From NCBI GenBank assembly GCA_937950325.1, contig CALFDJ010000021.1:1-31684 (forward strand): a stretch of 31,684 nt of DNA. The letters run 5' to 3'. Positions within the stretch are counted from its first letter, which is position 1; every line of letters starts with the position of its first letter. Of this stretch, positions 1 through 8,166 are shown one piece after another. A program made the translations under genes and the position numbers. The DNA is from an uncultured Collinsella sp. (GTDB lineage: Bacteria; Actinomycetota; Coriobacteriia; Coriobacteriales; Coriobacteriaceae). Under the pieces are notes generated by a model. That model was given only the letters and a program-made list of their open reading frames with translations, was not told the origin of the DNA and searched no databases.

Positions 1-62
1 TCTTTCATGCAGCAGGGGCTCTCAATGTTTTTATGTCCTGCTCATATCGTCTCTGGCAAATA

Positions 63-587
63 TTAGGCCGCGGCGCAGACGCTACCGAGCAACTCACGCA
101 GAGGAGACCCGATGCCCTCCAGCAGTTCGGGCGCGATAATGGCAAAAACGGGAACCTCGCCGGTGCCCACGACAGCAGGCACCTTGCCCTCCGAGACAAT
201 GCATCCATAAGGCACAAAACCGTCTTCGCCGGCATCGAGCGCCGCCATGCGACGCGCGAGCTCGCGCGCAAAGCCAGCAGTATCGGCATCGCCAATCGCC
301 AGGACAAAGTCCACGCCCTCATCGGTTGCCAGGGCTACGGCCTCATCGACCAAATCGTCTCCCCCGTCGCCCCCGGCCGAACCGCAACGAAAGAGTACGC
401 GTTCGAGCAGGGCACGATCGAGCGAGCCCAGCGCCGCCGAAACGAGCTCATCGCGCGTGTGCTTGTCGCCTCCCAGCACGACCAGTGCCTTGGTGCCGCC
501 ATAGTGGGCAACCAATCGCCCGCACCAGCGAGCCACATCCCCATCCGCAACCAAGCGCGTCGGCATACCAAACCCATAGTTGACCAT
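63..587 (-). CDS. Orphan N-terminal-half iron-containing alcohol dehydrogenase-like protein
   Basis: The protein begins like the nucleotide-binding half of iron-dependent (butanol-type) alcohol dehydrogenases: an MVNYGFGMPTRLV start, then ALVVLGGD, then EGVDFVLAIGDADT where the family has a GVDFILAVGGGSVID-like stretch. It ends after about 174 residues, whereas the family usually has about 380-400, so the C-terminal helical domain with the metal-binding histidines is absent. The glycine-rich GGGS loop is replaced by GDADT, so normal NAD(P) binding is doubtful. I chose the ATG at 587 because its product aligns with the usual family start and GGAAGG lies 12 bases upstream. An in-frame ATG at 638 would add 17 residues but has no ribosome binding site. 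The gene is divergent from the SOS cassette at 812. It could be a decayed dehydrogenase or a domain with a new role; no activity is claimed. Confidence 0.6.
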   Translation of the reverse strand: MVNYGFGMPTRLVADGDVARWCGRLVAHYGGTKALVVLGGDKHTRDELVSAALGSLDRALLERVLFRCGSAGGDGGDDLVDEAVALATDEGVDFVLAIGDADTAGFARELARRMAALDAGEDGFVPYGCIVSEGKVPAVVGTGEVPVFAIIAPELLEGIGSPLRELLGSVCAAA

Positions 588-737
588 TATCCCCACAACC
601 CTTCCGTGCTTTATGGTGGTATCGATCGTTAGGCTCATGCTACGAAGCGAGCTTTTCCGAGCTGTTTCGCGCTCTTTAGGGCTGCGTTAAAACCCCGATG
701 AAGCCGCACGACCATACTTGCCAAAAAGGGACAGATT

Positions 738-766
738 TTGACGGTGTCCGTGCAAGCGGGTATTAT
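738..766 (+). promoter_or_regulatory. Sigma-70-type promoter of the Y-polymerase/yolD cassette
   Basis: A -35 hexamer TTGACG (738-743) and a -10 hexamer TATTAT (761-766) are separated by exactly 17 bases. Transcription would start near 773, inside the LexA box and about 40 bases before the polymerase start codon. Confidence 0.75.
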
Positions 767-781
767 CGAACAGGTATTCGA
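766..781 (+). promoter_or_regulatory. LexA (SOS) box
   Basis: TCGAACAGGTATTCGA matches the actinobacterial SOS box TCGAAC-N4-GTTCGA at 11 of 12 defined positions; the only mismatch is A for G in the right half. It abuts the -10 hexamer and covers the expected transcription start, where LexA would block RNA polymerase. Its position before a translesion polymerase gene supports the call. Confidence 0.8.
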
Positions 782-811
782 TAAGAACATGTGTTTGATG
801 GAAGGGCACGG

Positions 812-2317
812 ATGGCGCACGAGCAGCACACCTATATCTGCATCGACCTCAAGACGTTTTATGCCAGCATCGAGTGCGTCGACCGTGGGCTCGATCCGCT
901 CACCACCAACCTGGTCGTTGCCGACGAATCGCGCGGACGCACGACCATCTGCCTCGCTATCACGCAGGCCATGAAGGACTTAGGTATTCACAACCGCTGC
1001 CGTCTGTTCGAGATTCCCGACGGCATCGACTGCATCAAAGCAGTGCCGCGCATGCAGCACTACATGGAGGTGTCGGCGCAAATCTACGGCATCTATCTGG
1101 AATACGTCAGCCCCCAGGACGTGCACGTCTACTCAATTGACGAGTGCTTTATCGACGTGACACCCTATCTGGACCTCTATCACACCGATGCGGAAGGCTT
1201 CGCCTGCATGTTGCGCGACGAGGTCCTGGCGCGCACCGGCATCACGGCGACGGTCGGCATCGGCCCCAACCTATTCCAGGCCAAGGTTGCACTCGATATC
1301 ACCGCCAAGCACGTACCCAGCCGCATCGGCATACTCGACGATGAGACCTTTCGCAAGGAAATCTGGCCCCATCGTCCCATCACCGATATCTGGGGCATCG
1401 GCCCCGGCGTGGCAGCACGACTCGAAAAATACGGCGTCTACGATCTGATGGGCGTCGCGGCGCTCGACGAAAACCTGCTTTACGACGAGCTCGGCGTCAA
1501 TGCCGAGTATCTCATCGACCACGCCTTCGGACGCGAGCCGACAACCATCGCCGATATCCAAGCCTATCGCCCGCAAGCAACTTCGACCACCACAGGACAG
1601 GTGCTCTCGAAGGGCTATGCCTACGAGCAGGCCTACACCGTCTTGCGCGAGATGGTCGACAACGCCGTGTTGGACTTGATCGATAAGCACGTGGTCTGCG
1701 ACAGCATCTCGCTCTTTGTGGGCTACGCGAGCGAGCGCGCCGACATACGCAGGCTTGATGCCAGCGGTACTGCACAATATGTGGACGGATGCGGACACCT
1801 GCGCTCGAGTACGTCGAGCATCGAACCCACCGCAACCGCCGGCCCCGAGCTCGCGCCCCGTGCTCCCAAGCCCGTCCAGCGCGATGACGAACGGCGCCGC
1901 CTGGTGCGCGAAGCGCAGGCAATCGATGGCATCTTTGTGGGAGAGCATGGTGGCAAACCGCGTGGTGGCTATGCCGCGCTCTTTGCGCACTCCAACGCCT
2001 CGCGCAAGCTGCCCGAGCGTACCAATTCGTTTAAGAAGATCATGGGCTATTTCGATGAGCTCTGGGCGCAGACTGTCGATCCCAAACGACCGGTCAAGCG
2101 CATCAACCTGGGCTTTAGCAATCTTGTGCCCGAGGAATTTGCCACCATCGATCTGTTCAGCGATATCGAGGCCGATGAGCGCGAGCGCGACCTGGCGCGC
2201 GCCGTCCTGGCCGTGAAAGGCAAGTACGGCAAGAACGCGCTCGTCAAGGGATTAAGCTTTACCGCCGGCGCCACCGCGCGCGAGCGCAACGATCAAGTTG
2301 GAGGACACCGTGCCTAA
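812..2317 (+). CDS. Y-family translesion DNA polymerase (UmuC/UvrX-like)
   Basis: This is an error-prone DNA polymerase of the DinB/UmuC family, expected to copy past lesions during the SOS response. The first catalytic aspartate lies in CIDLKTFYAS (D12) and the palm motif YSIDECFIDV supplies D110 and E111. A helix-hairpin-helix-like segment follows (DIWGIGPGVAARLEKYG), then a little-finger region with a probably disordered Ser/Pro/Ala-rich insert around residues 340-370. At 501 residues it is longer than DinB (about 350-400) and nearer to UvrX/UmuC proteins of Gram-positives. I chose ATG 812 because GGAAGG stands six bases upstream; a GTG at 791 has no such site. The stop overlaps the following yolD-like gene by 8 bases, so the two are probably translationally coupled under the LexA box at 766-781. 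I see no C-terminal beta-clamp motif with certainty. Confidence 0.9.
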   Translation: MAHEQHTYICIDLKTFYASIECVDRGLDPLTTNLVVADESRGRTTICLAITQAMKDLGIHNRCRLFEIPDGIDCIKAVPRMQHYMEVSAQIYGIYLEYVSPQDVHVYSIDECFIDVTPYLDLYHTDAEGFACMLRDEVLARTGITATVGIGPNLFQAKVALDITAKHVPSRIGILDDETFRKEIWPHRPITDIWGIGPGVAARLEKYGVYDLMGVAALDENLLYDELGVNAEYLIDHAFGREPTTIADIQAYRPQATSTTTGQVLSKGYAYEQAYTVLREMVDNAVLDLIDKHVVCDSISLFVGYASERADIRRLDASGTAQYVDGCGHLRSSTSSIEPTATAGPELAPRAPKPVQRDDERRRLVREAQAIDGIFVGEHGGKPRGGYAALFAHSNASRKLPERTNSFKKIMGYFDELWAQTVDPKRPVKRINLGFSNLVPEEFATIDLFSDIEADERERDLARAVLAVKGKYGKNALVKGLSFTAGATARERNDQVGGHRA

Positions 2318-2735
2318 ACCCAAACAACAGCCCATGCGCCCGCCGACCGCCTTCGAGCGCCTGGCGGACCCCGAGGGCAGACGCCGCGCAGCCGACCCCA
2401 ACCTCACTGCCAACGGTGCCGTGCGCGCCAACCGCGCCGCACAGTTTATGCCCTTTGCCGCCCTCGCGGGATACTACGAACTCGTGCGCAAGCAGGAAAT
2501 CACCGTCGAGCAAAAACGTGAGCTCACGGAAGAAAAAGCCCTCGAGCTTTCGCAAAAGCTCGAGGGCCTCAAACGCGGCGACTTGGTGCGCGTCACCTAT
2601 TACGATACGTACGGCTATCGTAGCCGCACGGGCATTCTCGACGAAGTGTTACCCGCATTCAAGCTGCTCAAACTCAGGGATATCGCCATCAACTTCGACG
2701 ATATCCAAGGCATCGAGCTGCGTGGTCGAGTCTAG
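2310..2735 (+). CDS. YolD-like protein
   Basis: This small protein (141 residues) carries the YolD-family core RAAQFMPFAALAGYYELV near residues 35-52, then a charged helix (QKRELTEEKALELSQKLEGL) and a beta-rich C-terminus. YolD-like proteins are usually encoded directly beside a Y-family polymerase in Gram-positive genomes and on phages; their molecular role is not settled, but partnership with the polymerase is the common view. The start is best placed at GTG 2310, where GGAGGA (2300-2305) gives a strong ribosome binding site; a TTG at 2298 would put that site inside the coding region. The start lies within the last codons of the polymerase gene, so expression should follow SOS induction. 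Confidence 0.85.
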   Translation: MPKPKQQPMRPPTAFERLADPEGRRRAADPNLTANGAVRANRAAQFMPFAALAGYYELVRKQEITVEQKRELTEEKALELSQKLEGLKRGDLVRVTYYDTYGYRSRTGILDEVLPAFKLLKLRDIAINFDDIQGIELRGRV

Positions 2736-5283
2736 CAACGAGAACGCTTGCGCAAGACGAGAGCAATGCCAAGCACTGCGGCAGCTGCAACCAGCAATCC
2801 CAAGACCAGCGTGAGGGTCGAGTCGCCAGCGTGAGGCAGCGAGCCGTCCTTCGGAGTCTTCTTAGTGGTCGTCGAAACGGTCGTCGCGGTGCTGCTCGAC
2901 TGGTCGTTGCCACCCGTCTGGCTGCCGCCAGGCTGATCGCCGCCACCCGGCTGCGAAGGATCGGTGGGTTCCGTCGGATCCGGAGTACCGGGATCAACCG
3001 GATTCTCCGAATTCTCCTTGCGCTGGATCCAGACCTGGCAACCATAGAACGGGTTGGCGGTACCAAGGCACAGACCCTGGTTGGTCACCGCAAAGGTGCG
3101 CAGACCATGGTTATACGGATCGTTAAAGCCATTGGTCGTCAGCGTCGTAAAGTTCACGCCGTCCTCGGTCACATACATATCAAAGCCGCGCTCGGCATCG
3201 CGCAGGTAACACATGCACGTAAGGACACTCTGCAACTTCTTGAGGTTCTCCTCGCTCAGCAGCTTATCGAGCGCATCCTGAATATCGCTCGGCAGCTCGG
3301 TGCCATAGGCATCCTCGTACTGCTGCTTAAGGCTCTCATAGCTATCGAGCATGTCCTGATACTGGTCGGCAAAGGACTTGAAGTACGCGATCTCGCCATC
3401 GATCTTCTGGACATAAGCGGCGTCGTCCTCAAAGTCCTGGGACATCGTCGCGGCCTGATCGCAAAGACCGCCCGCGGCATCCTCCAGCGCATCGCTCAGA
3501 TCGCCAAAGCCCTTAGCAACCTCGGTCTTCTCGTCATCGACATCGACGGCCTTGTTTGAATTATCAACCTCAGCAGCTTCGTTCGAATCATCGACCTCGA
3601 CGGCCTCGTTTGAATCATCGTCCGCAAGCGTGTTCACGGGAACGATGGGGTCGTCAGGCGATTTCTTGTCGAGCAGGTGATCGAGCAGGTCCCTAAGGCG
3701 CTGAACCTGAGAGTCCCACTCCTCGGGCGTCATATCGATAATGTCGCCATTGGAGAACTGGCCGATCGGCTCAAGCAGGCTCGCGGTATCAAAGGTACCG
3801 ATATACAGCTTGCCGTCGAACTTCTGCATGCGCCAAATGTACTGGTTCTCGTTTCGGCCAAAGCCCGAAGTCAGGCCGGAAATACCGCCCTCGGGGAACA
3901 TGTCGGTGCGATCGCCAACGACGAGCTCCATGTTCTCGTCCTTGTCCATGCGATAGATGTTAACCGACTGCTCAAGATTGGCATTCACAAACGAGCAGTC
4001 AACGCCACCCATGCTGCTCTTGCCGCCCTCTTCGGTGTTGGATTTGTTGAACAGGATGCGCTCGAGGGCAATCTCCTCGTCGTTGTATTCACCGATATAG
4101 AGGTAGTCGTTGTAGACGATGAGGTTGGCAGCGCCAGAACGGGTACGGGCAGGATCGATGCCAAAGCAGTACTTTGCACCGTCCGTCTTCTGATCGCCGA
4201 CAATGGGAGTCCACGAATATCTGCCGTCGGCATTCTTGTCGCCACGGACCATGGCAAACGACTGCATGGAATTATCATCGGGAGCGTTCTCGGGCGTACC
4301 GGTGCAGATGGTCGCATAGAGATGGCCATTGTACGAGACCATATCCCAAATGGCGCCGCCGTAGATGCTGTCCTGATAGCGAATCGCCGGATAGCCAAAC
4401 AGCGTCTCCGAGTTGGCAATCTCGGTGAAGCTGTCCTGGCCCTTCGAGGGGTCAGACGACGTCAGGATTGTCGACACAAAATTACCGTTCGCGTCTTTAC
4501 CCACATTACTGATGACGAGCTGGCCATCATGGACGCACATGCCGCGGATACCGGTAGAAATGCCCTGCTTGTAGGCAGCACCGTAATCCTGCATGCTCGA
4601 AAGGCCCTGATAGACAACTTTGTACTCATCCGTCTTAGGATCGATCTCGTATACAGCAGGCAGGCCGCCTTTGCCGTCATTGGTCCTGACGCTGCCGCAG
4701 AAATAGAGCTTACCCTTATAGCTCACGGCATTGCGGAACAAAGGAGCGACGCCGTTGAGCGATTCAGAGAGTAGCAGCTTGGTCTCACCGGTCTTGGTAT
4801 TGATCTTGACAAGATGCCGCCGCTGTCCTTGTCGGCCGTGCCGTCCTCCTTCTGCTGTCCATAGAAGAAGGTACCGTTAAACATGGCCTCCAGCGTCAGG
4901 CGCATGGTTTCGACATCAAAGGAATCGCCCAGCGTGCTGTTCATGAGCGTCAGCGTGTTGCCCATCGCCGCATAGCAGGTGCCCACATAAAGCCAGTCAC
5001 CATAGCTCGCAGCCGCCCAAGTGTAGCTCTGGCCGCGATCGCCTTCGTTGTTGGCCGTATTACCATCGGCGCCCGGAACGGCAACGGCACCGTTACCCTG
5101 GTAGTCGACGATGCCATCCGGCTGCGACGTTCCTACCGTAGGATGCGAGAGCTTCTCAAAGGAATACCCATTTCCCGCATTGTAGGTAACGGCACCCGAT
5201 GCGTCTTCGGCGTGCGCCGGCAGCGGCGATACCAAGATAGCGGCAAGCGCTGCCACCAAGCCAAGTGTTCCCACTCGTCTCAT
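2732..5283 (-). pseudogene. LPxxG-anchored surface protein with propeller-like repeats, broken by a frameshift
   Basis: Two adjacent leftward frames (5283 to 4723, and about 4813 to 2732) together encode one protein of roughly 850 residues. The N-terminus is a signal peptide ending near LPAHA. Repeated segments of the type YGDWLYVGT, YKGKLYFCGS, YNGHLYATI, YNDYLYIGEY and FDGKLYIGTF suggest a beta-propeller ectodomain. Three 9-residue repeats (DDSNEAVEV type) and a helical, coiled-coil-like stretch follow. The C-terminus has a Pro/Gly/Thr-rich spacer, the sorting signal LPHAGD, a hydrophobic helix and RKRSRC, so a sortase should attach it to the wall. Near 4811-4816 one base is missing: GGC-ATC-TTG should read GGC-ATC-CTT for the second frame to follow. 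There is no slippery heptamer, so this is a natural mutation or a sequence error rather than programmed shifting. Substrate unknown. Confidence 0.8.
3549..3629 (-). repeat. Three 27-bp tandem repeats within the surface-protein gene
   Basis: Units at 3549-3575, 3576-3602 and 3603-3629 (the last one degrading at its end) encode the 9-residue repeats DDSNEAVEV, DDSNEAAEV and DNSNKAVDV. They form an acidic linker between the propeller-like region and the helical region. Such in-frame minisatellites can change copy number by slippage. Confidence 0.8.
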
Positions 5284-5373
5284 AAGGTTATAGCCTCCCC
5301 TGTCCTAAAGCCCAGTTTTAGCATTCTTCATTTCTGTCCACGGTTAATTGCAATCTGAGCACAGCAATAATCA

Positions 5374-5389
5374 GTGTATAAATATACAC
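5374..5389. promoter_or_regulatory. Perfect 16-bp palindromic operator-like site
   Basis: GTGTATAAATATACAC has two 7-base half-sites around a central AA. It lies 91 bases upstream of the surface-protein start in the 272-bp gap between that gene and the HMA gene. Its form resembles operators of small dimeric repressors (GntR/YtrA-like), but no cognate regulator is encoded nearby. Confidence 0.45.
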
Positions 5390-5555
5390 CTGTAATTTTT
5401 TGGACGGGTTCATAGATGCTCGATTGGTAGCGAATTCCGCGCAAACCGTCACCAAACTCCACTTTTGCCGCATCTAAAGGTTATTTTTGCGCAAATTTTT
5501 GGATGCCGATAGTCACAATGGGCAGGAGGCTGGTACCCACCGGAGAGGGCAACGC

Positions 5556-5939
5556 CTACATTTTCATAACGTAATAGCCCGCACCCCTCACTGCCGTCTC
5601 GAGTGTGTCGCGATCAACCGGGCGCTTCGAGCGCACGCGTGCCGTGTGGTCCGCGTACGTTACCGTAGCCCACACGCCATCAAGCGCATTGAGGGCATTC
5701 GTCACATTCCGGGCGCAGCCGTCGCAACTCATGCCGCCGATAAGGAGTTCCTCACGATAGGGGTAGTGGGACTCGTCGGTGTCTGCCACCACAACCTTTT
5801 TGGCCTTCTTGCCGCTCGCACCATCGCTGCAGCAACTCTTCCCGTGTGTCGAAGCGGCAATACGACGCAGTCCAAAAAACATGCCGACGGCAATGACGGC
5901 CAGCACGATGAGATTCGCAGGGTTGAGCAAGTCACTCAT
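5556..5939 (-). CDS. Membrane-anchored heavy-metal-associated (HMA) domain protein
   Basis: This is a 127-residue protein with three parts: an N-terminal membrane helix (about residues 8-24), a short Lys/Ser-rich linker with a CC pair (C36, C37), and a C-terminal HMA domain. The metal-binding loop is GGMSCDGCARNV (C72 and C75), the CxxC loop of copper chaperones and of P-type ATPase N-termini. The first 40 residues resemble small FeoB-associated cysteine-rich membrane proteins, so the gene looks like a fusion of that layout with an HMA domain. The start is ATG 5939, with AAAGGGGA just upstream. A CsoR-like palindrome at 5969-5985 in its leader suggests copper-responsive control. It may bind Cu(I) or another soft metal at the membrane; no metal ATPase gene is in the window. 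Confidence 0.85.
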   Translation of the reverse strand: MSDLLNPANLIVLAVIAVGMFFGLRRIAASTHGKSCCSDGASGKKAKKVVVADTDESHYPYREELLIGGMSCDGCARNVTNALNALDGVWATVTYADHTARVRSKRPVDRDTLETAVRGAGYYVMKM

Positions 5940-5968
5940 GCGTTCCCCTTTCAAGTAGCCCTATCTAG

Positions 5969-5985
5969 ATACCCCCATGGGGTGT
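5969..5985 (-). promoter_or_regulatory. CsoR-type copper operator, predicted
   Basis: ATACCCCCATGGGGTGT contains the perfect palindrome CCCCATGGGG (5973-5982) flanked by A/T, the pattern of CsoR-family operators (runs of C and G around a short centre). It lies 30 bases upstream of the HMA-protein start and just downstream of a possible promoter (-35 TTGACC at 6021-6016, -10 TTAAGA at 5996-5991, spacing 19). No csoR gene is visible here. Confidence 0.55.
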
Positions 5986-6047
5986 CCCCATCTTAACCCA
6001 AAATCATGTCCGTTCGGTCAATTAGTTTCCCGCTTCGAACTTTTTTG

Positions 6048-6075
6048 TTGACCATGGCTTACTTTCGTGTATAAG
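6048..6075 (+). promoter_or_regulatory. Promoter of the DUF3793-flavodoxin pair
   Basis: A -35 hexamer TTGACC (6048-6053) and a -10 hexamer TATAAG (6070-6075) are spaced by 16 bases, 38 bases before the GTG start at 6114. It is divergent from the HMA promoter. Confidence 0.55.
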
Positions 6076-6113
6076 TTTTCCTAGGTTAACAGTTTAGATC
6101 CGTAAGGAGCGCC

Positions 6114-6818
6114 GTGACTCGAACCATAGACATCCCAACGTTTCAGGCAGCAGTCGTGCGCAACTGCTCTCCCACGCTCGCGGGCATCAAGCCGGCATCG
6201 CTCTTTACCTATCCAGGCACCTATGCCCACGGGGACGGCTCGACCGCAACCGAAACCATCGCAGAACGCCGAGCACGCCTGCTCAACGTTATCGCCCAGT
6301 GCAATCGCGAGCTTGACCCGTTCGGTATCCACCTGAGTGTTTTGGTCTGGCGGCCCTGCGGAGCGCTCGTGTATATGTACCGAGCCAAAAGCCTCACCAC
6401 CTATTTCGCAGACCCTCGCGCCCAAACGGCGCTCGCCTCGGAAGGCTACGACACGAGAGACCTTTCGACATGCCTTGTGCATTTGGCATCACGCATCACG
6501 CTCGCGAGCAATAACGTCGCGGAATGCGCCTGTAGCCAGACTCGATGCGCACTACCCCAGCAAGCTAGCTGCAGCAACAACTGCACCTGCGAGTTTCCGC
6601 ACGAAATAGGCTACTTCCTCGGATATCCCTACGACGACGTGCACGAGTTTATCGCCCAGCGCGGCGAGAACTACAAGGTCTTTGGAGCTTGGAAGGTCTA
6701 CACGAATGTCGAGCAAGCGCTTGCGATGTTTGACGCCTACCGCGCTTGCACTCAATACCTCACCTTTGTCTATCAGCAGGGCTGCAGCCTGGCGCAACTT
6801 GCCCAGGCAACCCGATAG
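6114..6818 (+). CDS. DUF3793 family protein with a six-cysteine cluster
   Basis: I recognise DUF3793 from the segment PHEIGYFLGYPYDDVHEFI followed by NYKVFGAWKVYTN (about residues 162-198), which is the hallmark of this uncharacterised family of anaerobic bacteria. The protein has 234 residues. Between residues 138 and 159 lie six cysteines (138, 140, 145, 153, 157, 159) directly before the HEIG motif, enough for a metal or Fe-S site; most of this looks like an insertion relative to the family pattern I remember. The start is GTG 6114, with AAGGAG at 6103-6108. The flavodoxin gene follows after 46 bases and is probably in the same transcript, suggesting a redox or metal-related role. That is inference from context; no function is established. 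Confidence 0.85.
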   Translation: MTRTIDIPTFQAAVVRNCSPTLAGIKPASLFTYPGTYAHGDGSTATETIAERRARLLNVIAQCNRELDPFGIHLSVLVWRPCGALVYMYRAKSLTTYFADPRAQTALASEGYDTRDLSTCLVHLASRITLASNNVAECACSQTRCALPQQASCSNNCTCEFPHEIGYFLGYPYDDVHEFIAQRGENYKVFGAWKVYTNVEQALAMFDAYRACTQYLTFVYQQGCSLAQLAQATR

Positions 6819-6864
6819 AACATAGAAGCCGCGGCAACCTGCCGCACAACTGAAAGGACTCAAC

Positions 6865-7284
6865 ATGAGCAAGATCGCCGTCGTCTACTGGAGCGGCACG
6901 GGCAACACCGAGGCCATGGCAAACTTCGTTGCCGAAGGTGCAACCGATGTCGGCGCCGAGGCAGAGGTCATCCCCTGCGCCGACTTCTCTGCCGACAAGG
7001 CCGCCGAATATGATGCCTTCGCCTTTGGCTGCCCCGCCATGGGCTCCGAGGAACTCGAGTACGATGAGTTCCAGCCGATGTGGGACGAGGTCAAGGAGAC
7101 TCTCGGTGACAAGAAGGTCGTCCTCTTTGGCTCCTATTCGTGGGCCGAGGGCGAGTGGATGGACAACTGGAAGGCCGACGCCGACGATGCCGGCGTCAAC
7201 GTCGTGGACTCCACCATCTGCTACGACGTGCCCGACGACGAGGGCGAGACCGCTTGCAAGGCCCTCGGAGCCGAGCTCGCGTAA
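6865..7284 (+). CDS. Short-chain flavodoxin
   Basis: Flavodoxins carry one or two electrons on FMN and replace ferredoxin in many anaerobes. The phosphate-binding loop is WSGTGNTEAMA (residues 9-19), followed by the alternating strand-helix pattern with CPAMGSEELEYDEF (second FMN loop) and LFGSYSWAEGEWMDNW (third loop). At 139 residues it is a complete short-chain form. The start ATG 6865 has GAAAGGA upstream. It lies downstream of the DUF3793 gene and ends before a strong bidirectional terminator, so the pair forms a two-gene unit. Possible partners include anaerobic ribonucleotide reductase activation (NrdG, encoded at 27781-28362), which is known to use flavodoxin in enteric bacteria; whether this protein serves it is inference. 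Confidence 0.95.
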   Translation: MSKIAVVYWSGTGNTEAMANFVAEGATDVGAEAEVIPCADFSADKAAEYDAFAFGCPAMGSEELEYDEFQPMWDEVKETLGDKKVVLFGSYSWAEGEWMDNWKADADDAGVNVVDSTICYDVPDDEGETACKALGAELA

Positions 7285-7333
7285 CGAACCCAGGGCTTCC
7301 AAAAGAGCCTGCATCAAAGCACATCCCCATCCC

Positions 7334-7381
7334 TACAAAAGAGCGGGGGCTGGATTCAAGTCCAGCCCCCGCTCTTTTGTA
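7334..7381. terminator. Bidirectional terminator between convergent genes
   Basis: A perfect 21-bp stem (7334-7354 with 7361-7381) has a 6-base loop and an A-rich left and T-rich right flank. It serves the flavodoxin transcript from the left and the ABC-transporter transcript from the right. Confidence 0.9.
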
Positions 7382-7401
7382 ACGGCAGTTACATCAACCG
7401 C

Positions 7402-8154
7402 CTACGAGATATTGCCCAAGAACGCCTTGGTGCGCTCGCTCTTAGGATGGTCGAAGACCTCGCTCGGCGTACCCTCTTCCACAATGACGCCACCGTCCAT
7501 AAAGACGACGCGGTCGGCGACATCGCGGGCAAAGCCCATCTCGTGCGTCACGACGATCATGGTCATACCGTCGTGCGCCAGGTCGCGCATGACGCCCAGG
7601 ACGTCGCGCACGAGCTCAGGGTCGAGCGCCGAGGTGGCCTCGTCAAAGAGCATGACGTGCGGGTTCATCGACAGGGCGCGGGCGATGGCAACGCGCTGCT
7701 GCTGGCCGCCCGAAAGCTGACTCGGCATAAAATCGATGCGCTCAGCAAGACCGACCTTGGTCAGCTCCTCGACGGCGATCTTCTCGGCCTCTTCCTTGCT
7801 GCGCTTGAGCACCTTTTGTTGCGCAAGCATGACGTTCTTTTTGACTGACAGGTGCGGGAACAAATTGAACTGCTGGAACACCATACCCAGATGCGTACGT
7901 ACCTTGTTAAGGTCGACGCCCTTGGCGCACACGTCCACGCCCTCAACGACAATCGAACCACTCGTAGGATGCTCCAGACGATTGATGCAGCGAAGCATCG
8001 TCGACTTGCCCGAGCCCGAAGGACCCAGGACTACGACGACCTCGCCCTTGTGCACATCCAGATCGATATCGCGCAGGACCACGTTATCGCCAAAGGCCTT
8101 CTGGAGGTTCTTGATGCTGACGACGACCTCGTTCGAGTTATTGGTTTCGCTCAT
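7402..8154 (-). CDS. Polar amino acid ABC transporter ATP-binding protein (GlnQ-like)
   Basis: This is the cytoplasmic ATPase of an amino-acid importer. Walker A is GPSGSGKST (44-52), the Q-loop lies in MVFQQFNLFPH (91-101), the ABC signature is LSGGQQQR (147-154), Walker B is VMLFDE (167-172), followed by the D-loop SALD and the switch histidine in VVTHEMGFA. The 250-residue length and the FQQFNLFPHLSV signature fit the GlnQ/HisP/ArtP group. The start ATG 8154 is preceded by AAGGAGG. It is the last gene of a leftward three-gene operon (binding lipoprotein, permease, ATPase), 12 bases after the permease stop. The substrate is a polar amino acid such as glutamine, cystine or arginine; the sequence does not decide which. 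Confidence 0.95.
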   Translation of the reverse strand: MSETNNSNEVVVSIKNLQKAFGDNVVLRDIDLDVHKGEVVVVLGPSGSGKSTMLRCINRLEHPTSGSIVVEGVDVCAKGVDLNKVRTHLGMVFQQFNLFPHLSVKKNVMLAQQKVLKRSKEEAEKIAVEELTKVGLAERIDFMPSQLSGGQQQRVAIARALSMNPHVMLFDEATSALDPELVRDVLGVMRDLAHDGMTMIVVTHEMGFARDVADRVVFMDGGVIVEEGTPSEVFDHPKSERTKAFLGNIS

Positions 8155-8166
8155 GATAGGACCTCC

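Noticed and set aside
4805..4820. Programmed ribosomal frameshift in the surface-protein gene
   Set aside because: No slippery heptamer or downstream structure is visible at the junction; a one-base deletion or sequence error is simpler.
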